The position numbers were made by a program, and so were the translations under genes. Under the pieces are notes generated by a model, which saw nothing but the letters and a program-made list of their open reading frames with translations, did not search any database and was not told the DNA's origin. A DNA stretch of 64,000 nucleotides from Saprospirales bacterium (lineage in GTDB: Bacteria > Bacteroidota > Bacteroidia > Chitinophagales > Saprospiraceae): the NCBI GenBank assembly GCA_016703765.1, contig JADJBL010000009.1, positions 1 through 64,000 of the forward strand, written 5' to 3'. This document shows positions 58,956 to 64,000 of this stretch, piece after piece; position 1 is the first letter of the stretch; every line of letters starts with the position of its first letter.

Positions 58956-59903
58956 ATGTGGCAATACTCCTTTCTCGCAATCCCCGTTTTTTCCTTGCTC
59001 CTGGCGGGTTGCCAGGCTACCCCGCCCGATAGCGCAAACGGCAAGATCCGGATCGTCAGTACCACCGGCATGATCGGCGACGCAGTGGCGAAGATCGCTG
59101 GCGATAGGGCAGAGGTGAGCGCCTTGATGGGGCCTGGCGTCGACCCGCACCTGTACAAGGCCTCCCAGGGCGACCTCCGGAAACTCAGCGAAGCAGACCT
59201 CATTTTTTACAACGGCCTCCACCTCGAAGGCAAAATGGTAGAGATCCTCGAAAAAGTGGGAAAAACCAAACCCGTCTTCGCCGTAGCCGAAGGACTGGAC
59301 CATAGCAAAATTCTCCAACTCGCCGGGCAGGCCGAGGTCCACGACCCGCATATCTGGTTCGACGTGCGGATGTGGGCGGATGTGGCGACCTACATCGGCG
59401 CCAGCCTGGAAAAACACGACGCCCCCCACGCCGCAGCATACCGCCAACGCGCCGCGGCCTACCGAGATTCGCTGCTCGCCCTCGACGAATGGGTGCGCAG
59501 CGAACTGAGCACCGTGCCGAAAGACCATCGGGTGCTCATCACCGCCCACGACGCTTTCGCCTATTTCGGCAGGGCCTACGAGGTGGAGGTCAGAGGCCTC
59601 CAGGGCATCTCTACCGTGTCGGAATACGGGCTCAAAGACGTGTCCGACCTCGTCAGCTTCATTTCCCAACGAAAGATCAAAGCGGTATTCGTCGAAAGCT
59701 CCGTGCCCACCAAATCGCTGGAAGCGGTGGTCGAAGGCTGCCAAAAACGTGGCCACAAAGTGACCATCGGCGGCACCCTGTATTCGGACGCCATGGGGCA
59801 GGCCGGCACGCCCGAAGGAGAATACATCGGAATGGTGCGCGCCAACGTGCGCACGATCGTTCACGCCTTAAAAGGAGAAAGCCATGCCGAAGTCAGCCGT
59901 TGA
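58956..59903 (+). CDS. troA: metal-binding lipoprotein of a Mn/Zn ABC importer (TroA-like)
   Basis: 315 aa. Lipoprotein signal with SLLLAGC lipobox. Cluster A-I solute-binding protein with metal ligands in GPGVDPHLYK (His), VHDPHIWFDV (His), ITAHDAFAYF (His) and GTLYSDAMGQ (Asp). The His-His-His-Asp set is that of TroA (the Mn-type MntC/PsaA has Glu at the third position). Captures Mn2+ or Zn2+ in the periplasm for the permeases downstream. ATG start. Overlaps the ATPase gene by 20 bp. Confidence 0.92.
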   Translation: MWQYSFLAIPVFSLLLAGCQATPPDSANGKIRIVSTTGMIGDAVAKIAGDRAEVSALMGPGVDPHLYKASQGDLRKLSEADLIFYNGLHLEGKMVEILEKVGKTKPVFAVAEGLDHSKILQLAGQAEVHDPHIWFDVRMWADVATYIGASLEKHDAPHAAAYRQRAAAYRDSLLALDEWVRSELSTVPKDHRVLITAHDAFAYFGRAYEVEVRGLQGISTVSEYGLKDVSDLVSFISQRKIKAVFVESSVPTKSLEAVVEGCQKRGHKVTIGGTLYSDAMGQAGTPEGEYIGMVRANVRTIVHALKGESHAEVSR

Positions 59904-60672
59904 AGTACACAACCTCACCGTCAGCTATAGCCAGCGCCCCGTGCTGTGGGACGTCGATTTTTCGCTCCCCGAAGGCAAGCTGATCGCCATAGTCGGGCCC
60001 AACGGATCGGGCAAGACCACCTTGTTGAAAAGTATCATGGGCCTCACCCCGATGAGCGGCGGCTTCGTCCGGATATTCGACCAGCCCCTCGACGAGGTGC
60101 GCAGTCAGGTGAGCTACGTGCCGCAGCGGGAATCGGTCGACTGGGACTTTCCGGCCCGGGTGCGCGATGTGGTGCTCATGGGCCGCTACCGCCCGAAAAA
60201 CCTGCTCAGCCGCCTGAGCAAAACGGATCGCGAAGTCGCCGATTGGGCGCTCGATCAGGTGCGGATGAGGGAATTTTCCCAAAGGCAGATCTCCCAGCTC
60301 TCGGGCGGGCAGCAACAGCGGGTGTTCATCGCCCGCTCCCTGGCGCAACAAGCCAAATTGTACCTCATGGACGAGCCCTTTGCCGGGGTGGACGCCGCCT
60401 CCGAAAGGGCTATCCTCGACCTGCTGATGCAATTGAAAGAAAGCGGCAAGACCCTGCTGATCGTGCACCACGACCTGAACACCGTGCGCCAGTACTTCGA
60501 CTGGGTGGTATTAATGAATACCCGCCTGGTAGCCGCCGGTCCGGTGGAAGAAGTATTTACCGACGCCAACCTGCAGGCGGCATACGGCGGGCAGCTCACC
60601 GTGTTGTCCAAAGTGGCCGACCGGGTGAAGGAAGGCGGATTTCCCGTTCGGGAGAAGAAAGTAAAAAGCTGA
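59884..60672 (+). CDS. troB: ATP-binding subunit of the Mn/Zn ABC importer (TroB-like)
   Basis: 262 aa. Walker A GPNGSGKTTLLKS, Q-loop YVPQRESVDWDFP, signature LSGGQQQRVFIARSLAQ, Walker B KLYLMDEPFAGVD, H-loop VHHDL. The QRESVDWDFP segment is the metal-ABC-ATPase hallmark. Energises uptake. ATG overlaps the troA stop; 2 bp to the permease. Same operon. Confidence 0.95.
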   Translation: MPKSAVEVHNLTVSYSQRPVLWDVDFSLPEGKLIAIVGPNGSGKTTLLKSIMGLTPMSGGFVRIFDQPLDEVRSQVSYVPQRESVDWDFPARVRDVVLMGRYRPKNLLSRLSKTDREVADWALDQVRMREFSQRQISQLSGGQQQRVFIARSLAQQAKLYLMDEPFAGVDAASERAILDLLMQLKESGKTLLIVHHDLNTVRQYFDWVVLMNTRLVAAGPVEEVFTDANLQAAYGGQLTVLSKVADRVKEGGFPVREKKVKS

Positions 60673-60674
60673 TT

Positions 60675-61958
60675 ATGAACAACCTGCTCCAATTCTTATC
60701 CCTGTCTGATCCCAACGTGCGGATGGTGGTGCTGGGCGCCACCCTGCTGGGGGCCGGGGCGGGACTGGTGGGGGTTTTCACCCTGCTCCGCAAGCGGGCG
60801 CTTTTGGGCGACGCGGTGGCGCACTCCATCCTCCCCGGCGTCTGTCTGGCCTTTATGGTCGGCCAAAGCAAAAACCCCTTCGTCCTGCTGCTGGGCGCCC
60901 TGATTGCGGGCTGGCTTTCCCTGCTCGCCATGGACTATCTCGTGCGCCGCACCAAGCTCAAGGCCGATGGCGTCATCGGGCTGGTGTTGAGCGTGTTTTT
61001 CGGGCTGGGCATCTGGTTGCTGACCATCATTCAGCAATCCGGCGCCGCCAGCCAGAGCGGCCTGGATAAATTTTTATTCGGAAAAGCCGCCTCGATCACC
61101 AGCCAGGATGTGAATATGTTCACCTGGGTGGTGCTGGGCCTGGTGCTCGTCCTGCTGCTGTTTTACAAAGGATTCAAGCTCATCGCCTTCGACCAGGACT
61201 TTGCCCGCTCGGTCGGCATGCCGGTCCGGCTGTTGGAATTCCTGCTGTCGACCATCACCGTGCTGTCCATCGCCGTGGGCATTCAGGCCGTAGGCGTTGT
61301 GCTGATGGCCTCCCTATTGATCGCCCCCGCCGCCGCTGCGCGATACTGGACCGACCGGCTGTCGGTCATGCTCTTGCTGGCTGCCGGGATGGGCATCATC
61401 GCCGCCTGGTCGGGCGCTTATGTGTCCTTTGCGGCGCCTTCCATGCCCACAGGCCCCTGGATCGTCATGGCGCTGGCCTTGCTGACCGGTATTTCCATGC
61501 TCTGGGCGCCCAAACGGGGCATCCTCGGCCGCAGCCTTCGACAATGGCGATACGCCCGTAAGATTGCCCTTGAAAACGTGCTCAAGATTCTTTTTCAATT
61601 GGAAGAAAGAAGCGGGATGGCCGGCAAGGGGTATTCCCGGGTGAGTATCCTGGAACACCGCGAGATCGAGCCCGGCCCGCTGAATATGGTGCTGCGACGC
61701 TTAAAACGCAAGGCCTGGGCCACGGAAATCAATTCCCTGTGGCGCCTCACAGAAGAAGGCCTCACAGAAGCCAGACAAATCGTGCGCCGCCACCGGCTCT
61801 GGGAATTATACCTCCACGAAAGGCTCAATTTGCCTGCCGACCACGTGCACCCCGGCGCCGAAGCCATGGAGCACTTACTGACCCCCGAACTGGAAGAAGC
61901 CCTGCAACGCGACCTCGGCTATCCGGTTACGGATCCGCATCAGAGCCCTATTCCTTAA
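60675..61958 (+). CDS. troC: metal ABC permease fused to a DtxR-like domain (TroC-like)
   Basis: 427 aa. Residues 1 to about 285: eight-TM permease of the ABC-3 family (LLGAGAGLVGVFTLLRKRALLGDAVAHSILPGV, GVVLMASLLIAPAAAARYWTD). Residues about 300-427 are a DtxR-like region: ENVLKILFQLEE, HREIEPGPLNMVLRRLKRKAWATEINSLWRLTEEGLTEA (winged helix), RRHRLWELYLHERLNLPADHVHPGAEAMEHLL (dimerisation and metal-site region). Such permease-DtxR fusions occur in Bacteroidota. The true start is ATG 60675; a longer upstream reading frame overlaps troB and is spurious. Confidence 0.9.
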   Translation: MNNLLQFLSLSDPNVRMVVLGATLLGAGAGLVGVFTLLRKRALLGDAVAHSILPGVCLAFMVGQSKNPFVLLLGALIAGWLSLLAMDYLVRRTKLKADGVIGLVLSVFFGLGIWLLTIIQQSGAASQSGLDKFLFGKAASITSQDVNMFTWVVLGLVLVLLLFYKGFKLIAFDQDFARSVGMPVRLLEFLLSTITVLSIAVGIQAVGVVLMASLLIAPAAAARYWTDRLSVMLLLAAGMGIIAAWSGAYVSFAAPSMPTGPWIVMALALLTGISMLWAPKRGILGRSLRQWRYARKIALENVLKILFQLEERSGMAGKGYSRVSILEHREIEPGPLNMVLRRLKRKAWATEINSLWRLTEEGLTEARQIVRRHRLWELYLHERLNLPADHVHPGAEAMEHLLTPELEEALQRDLGYPVTDPHQSPIP

Positions 61959-61962
61959 TCAT

Positions 61963-62058
61963 TGAGTGATTGGTGATTGAGTGATTGAGTGAGAGGAAAA
62001 AATCACTCAATCACTCAATCACCAATCACTCAATGGCTCACTCACTCAATCACTCAAT
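61963..62058. repeat. inverted tandem-repeat element, GATTGAGT (8-bp) family, 31-bp perfect arms
   Basis: Left arm of ATTGAGTG / ATTGGTG / ATTGAGTG / ATTGAGTG units, loop GAGGAAAAAA, and a right arm that is the exact reverse complement over 31 bp. Extra CACTCAAT units continue to 62058, just before the ATG of troD. It fills the troC-troD gap. Confidence 0.9.
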
Positions 62059-62061
62059 GAC

Positions 62062-62931
62062 ATGGATGCATTCTGGATCATCCTCACCGGCGCCCTTGTC
62101 GCCTTGTGTTGCGGCCTCTTGGGCAGCTTTTTACTCCTCCGGCAAATGGCTATGGTGGGCGACGCTATTTCCCACGCCGTGTTGCCGGGTATCGTGATCG
62201 CCTTTTTGCTGTCCGGCTCGCGGGATTCCATTCCCATGCTGGCGGGGGCGGCTGTGCTGGGCGTATTTGCCACGGTCCTGATCGAATGGCTGCACCGGGT
62301 GGGGCGCATGCAGTCGGATGCCTCGATCGGCTTGTCGTATACCACTTTATTTGCCATCGGCATCATCCTCATTTCGCTGTTCACGCGGCAGGTGGACCTC
62401 GACCAGGACTGCGTCCTGTACGGAGAGATCGCCTACGTGCCGCTGGACCTGTGGATCCTGGCCGGGGGGCAGTCCCTCGGTCCGCGGGCGGTGTGGATAT
62501 TGGGCGGCGCTTTTGTGCTGATCCTTACCTTTGTGCTGGTGGGATACAAGGGGCTGCAACTGACTACGTTTGACCCCGCTTATGCCGCCACGCTGGGCAT
62601 TTCCACCTTTTTCTGGCACTACGCCCTGATGGGCACCGTGTCGATGGCCACGGTGGTGTCGTTCGAGTCGGTAGGGGCCATCCTGGTGGTCGCCTTCCTG
62701 ATCGTGCCGCCCGCCACAGCCTATTTGCTGACCGACCGTTTGCCTGTGATGTTGGGATTGTCGGCCCTGTTCGGGCTCCTTTCCTCCATCCTGGGCTATG
62801 TCATGGCCGCTGCCACCAACGGTTCGGTGGCCGGCGCGATGTCGGTGGCGGCGGGGATCTGGTTTGTGCTGGCGCTTGCGTTTGTTCAGGTAAAAAAGTC
62901 TATACTCCGTTCCCAAAGCGTCTCCCGATAG
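62062..62931 (+). CDS. troD: second metal ABC permease (TroD-like)
   Basis: 289 aa, eight TM helices of the ABC-3 family: LLGSFLLLRQMAMVGDAISHAVLPGIVIAFLLSG, then VSFESVGAILVVAFLIVPPATAYLLTDRLPVML. Pairs with TroC as a heterodimeric channel. Only the fusion partner differs. ATG follows the repeat element. Same operon. Confidence 0.92.
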   Translation: MDAFWIILTGALVALCCGLLGSFLLLRQMAMVGDAISHAVLPGIVIAFLLSGSRDSIPMLAGAAVLGVFATVLIEWLHRVGRMQSDASIGLSYTTLFAIGIILISLFTRQVDLDQDCVLYGEIAYVPLDLWILAGGQSLGPRAVWILGGAFVLILTFVLVGYKGLQLTTFDPAYAATLGISTFFWHYALMGTVSMATVVSFESVGAILVVAFLIVPPATAYLLTDRLPVMLGLSALFGLLSSILGYVMAAATNGSVAGAMSVAAGIWFVLALAFVQVKKSILRSQSVSR

Positions 62932-62943
62932 GGGACGCTTTGG
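62913..62943 (+). terminator. hairpin spanning the troD stop codon
   Basis: CCAAAGCGTC...GACGCTTTGG with the TAG inside the loop region; AT-rich, pyrimidine-rich sequence follows. Could attenuate transcription into dtxR. Confidence 0.45.
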
Positions 62944-62949
62944 CTTTAA

Positions 62950-62985
62950 GACTCTTCAACTTTTCAACTTTTCAACTTTTCAACT
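62950..62985. repeat. tandem repeat AACTTTTC (single arm)
   Basis: Four CTTTTCAA units ending TCAACTAATTTCC directly before the ATG at 62993. Right arm only; the left side is the troD-stop hairpin. Confidence 0.7.
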
Positions 62986-62992
62986 AATTTCC

Positions 62993-63661
62993 ATGCATTC
63001 CCAGATCGAAGAAAACTATCTCAAAGCCATTTTCAACCTTTCGGTAGAAGAGGAAGGCAAGGCCGTCAGCACTTCCGCGCTGGCGCGGGAACTGGACGTT
63101 CAGGCCGCCTCGGTGACCGATATGATCAAAAAGCTGGCCGTCAAGGGCCTGATCGAATACGAAAAATACCAGGGCGTGATGCTCACTGCCCGCGGCCGTA
63201 CGGTGGCGGTGGACATCGTGCGGAAGCACCGGATCTGGGAGGTATTTCTTTCGGAGAAACTGGGCTTCAACTGGAGCGAGGTGCACGATATTGCGGAGCA
63301 ACTCGAACATATTCAATCCGAAGAGCTCATCAGCCGCCTGGACGATTTTTTGGGCAACCCCGCTTTCGATCCCCACGGAGGCCCCATTCCCGACAAAAAA
63401 GGCAGACTGCCGGACCGGAACATCGTATTGTTGTCGTCCCTGCCGGAAAAAAGCGAAACGGTGGTCGCTGGGGTGAAAGACGATGCCAAGGAGTTGCTTC
63501 AATACCTGGAGCAGGTGGGGTTGCTGATCGGCGCCCGCATTCGCATCCTGGAGCGCATGGCCTTCGACGATTCGATGGTGCTGGAATCTCCCTCCGGAAA
63601 GATCTCCATTTCCAGCAAAGTGGCCGACAATTTGATGGTTCGGCCACCCAAGGCGGAGTGA
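62993..63661 (+). CDS. DtxR/MntR-family metal-dependent repressor with FeoA-like C-terminus
   Basis: 222 aa. N-terminal winged helix (ENYLKAIFNLSVEEEGKAVSTSALARELDVQAASVTDMIKKLAVKGLIEYEKYQGVMLTARG), dimerisation/metal region with RKHRIWEVFLSEKLGFNWSEVHDIAEQLEHIQSEEL, then PHGGPIPDKKG, and a C-terminal SH3/FeoA-like domain (VGLLIGARIRILERMAFDDSMVLESPSGKISISSKVADNLMV). Corepressor would be Mn2+ or Fe2+. It is the last gene of the tro operon and probably binds the TTTAGAC/CTAAA dyads upstream. ATG start. Confidence 0.93.
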   Translation: MHSQIEENYLKAIFNLSVEEEGKAVSTSALARELDVQAASVTDMIKKLAVKGLIEYEKYQGVMLTARGRTVAVDIVRKHRIWEVFLSEKLGFNWSEVHDIAEQLEHIQSEELISRLDDFLGNPAFDPHGGPIPDKKGRLPDRNIVLLSSLPEKSETVVAGVKDDAKELLQYLEQVGLLIGARIRILERMAFDDSMVLESPSGKISISSKVADNLMVRPPKAE

Positions 63662-63670
63662 AGTTTGTAC

Positions 63671-63717
63671 TTTAAAAGTCGAATGGGCGGCCTAAAGCCG
63701 CCCATTCGACTTTTAAA
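63671..63717. repeat. REP-like perfect palindrome, ATGGGCG family (21-bp arms)
   Basis: Arms start TTTAAAAGTCGAATGGGCGG on the left and are exactly complementary on the right with loop CTAAA. Follows the regulator stop by 10 bp and could end the tro transcript. Confidence 0.8.
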
Positions 63718-63720
63718 ATA

Positions 63721-63728
63721 TATTTTTG
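63721..63728 (+). promoter_or_regulatory. -7 box of the last gene
   Basis: TATTTTTG matches TAnnTTTG, 25 bp before the ATG at 63754. No good -33 element because the palindrome occupies that place. Confidence 0.4.
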
Positions 63729-63753
63729 TCGGATTAAAGTAAAACGGATTGAT

Positions 63754-64000
63754 ATGAAGCTTGCCTGGACACTTTTATTATTGGCGCTATGCCCCGCGCT
63801 ATTTGCGCAGAATTTTCGCGAAGAGGTCGTCTCCACCCACCTGTTGGAGCGCATGGCGAACCAACCGGACGACATGCATTCCTTTTATATCATCCTGAAA
63901 GACAGGGTGGATGCGGTAGCCCTGAACCACAGCCTTCGCGAGAGCAAGGCGAGCCTCGACCGGCGCGCAAAGGAGGTCATTGGAACCTTGCAGGCAAAAG
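63754..64000 (+). CDS. probable S8 serine protease, N-terminus only (runs off the window)
   Basis: 82 residues visible from ATG 63754. Signal peptide (MKLAWTLLLLALCPALFAQ) then a propeptide-inhibitor-like segment HSFYIILKDRVDAVALNHSL and ASLDRRAKEVIGTLQAK. The FYIILKDRVDA start recalls I9-like propeptides of secreted subtilases in Saprospiria. The catalytic domain is not in the window, so this is inferred. Confidence 0.5.
   Translation, partial: MKLAWTLLLLALCPALFAQNFREEVVSTHLLERMANQPDDMHSFYIILKDRVDAVALNHSLRESKASLDRRAKEVIGTLQAK

Noticed and set aside
59946-60674. Long N-terminal extension of the TroC-like permease
   Set aside because: It is an out-of-frame reading of the troB gene; ATG 60675 starts the permease TM domain 2 bp after the troB stop.

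Overview
This window is chromosomal DNA from a Bacteroidota bacterium, most likely of the Saprospiria (Saprospiraceae, Lewinella or Haliscomenobacter relatives). The evidence is sequence-internal. Several promoters match the Bacteroidota form TTTG-N18-20-TAnnTTTG. The primary sigma factor begins with the short [16 protein letters not shown]-terminus typical of the phylum. Secreted proteins carry T9SS type A or CHU_C (gliding-associated) C-terminal domains, and there are Bacteroidota marker families (PUR/DUF3276, GWxTD, DUF4403, LptD of the OstA type). I see no prophage, integron, CRISPR array or insertion sequence, so this is core-genome territory with accessory repeats in the gaps.

Layout. 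1-11.5 kb: a methyltransferase cut by the window edge, MCE/MlaD, a peptidoglycan amidase whose SPOR tail is out of frame, LptD, an M43 metalloprotease, a UbiA-like membrane protein coupled to an M42 aminopeptidase, PyrE, a NUDIX hydrolase and two small hypothetical genes. 11.5-23 kb: a sortilin-like beta-propeller protein, a four-PDZ secreted protein with a Tyr-Glu-Gly repeat, a DUF4403 protein, a HAD phosphatase, tRNA-Lys(TTT) and tRNA-Arg(CCG), two small envelope proteins and a phospholipase D-like protein. 23-33 kb: two GT39-like glycosyltransferases, an aldehyde dehydrogenase, an M14 carboxypeptidase, and a divergent pair of a phosphatidylcholine-synthase-like enzyme and a CHT1-like choline symporter. 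33-45 kb: fructose-1,6-bisphosphatase, an ABC exporter, a PUR protein, a VWA protein, a sugar/acid cytidylyltransferase, a crotonase, an AddB-like nuclease and a START-like protein. 45-58 kb: sigma factor, S41 protease, TsaC, two tandem PKD/CHU_C surface proteins, ribosomal protein L19, an M1 aminopeptidase, a GWxTD protein and a DUF4240 protein. 58-64 kb: a Tro-type manganese/zinc ABC operon with its own DtxR/MntR regulator, then the start of a probable S8 protease.

Two features of the DNA stand out. (1) Many intergenic gaps are filled by short-unit (7-9 bp) tandem repeats built as inverted arms around an AT-rich loop. At least four different unit sequences share this architecture, and several end directly before a start codon. 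Separate perfect palindromes, two of them sharing an ATGGGCGG core and a third with ATGGGCGA, and a MITE-like composite element also sit in gaps. (2) At least seven genes are interrupted by single- or double-base indels, nearly all in homopolymer runs. This suggests long-read assembly error more than real gene decay, and those genes are annotated with that caveat.

The most coherent functional stories are the choline uptake plus phosphatidylcholine synthesis pair (30.3-32.6 kb) and the self-regulated Tro metal operon with paired DtxR-like operators (58.8-63.7 kb).
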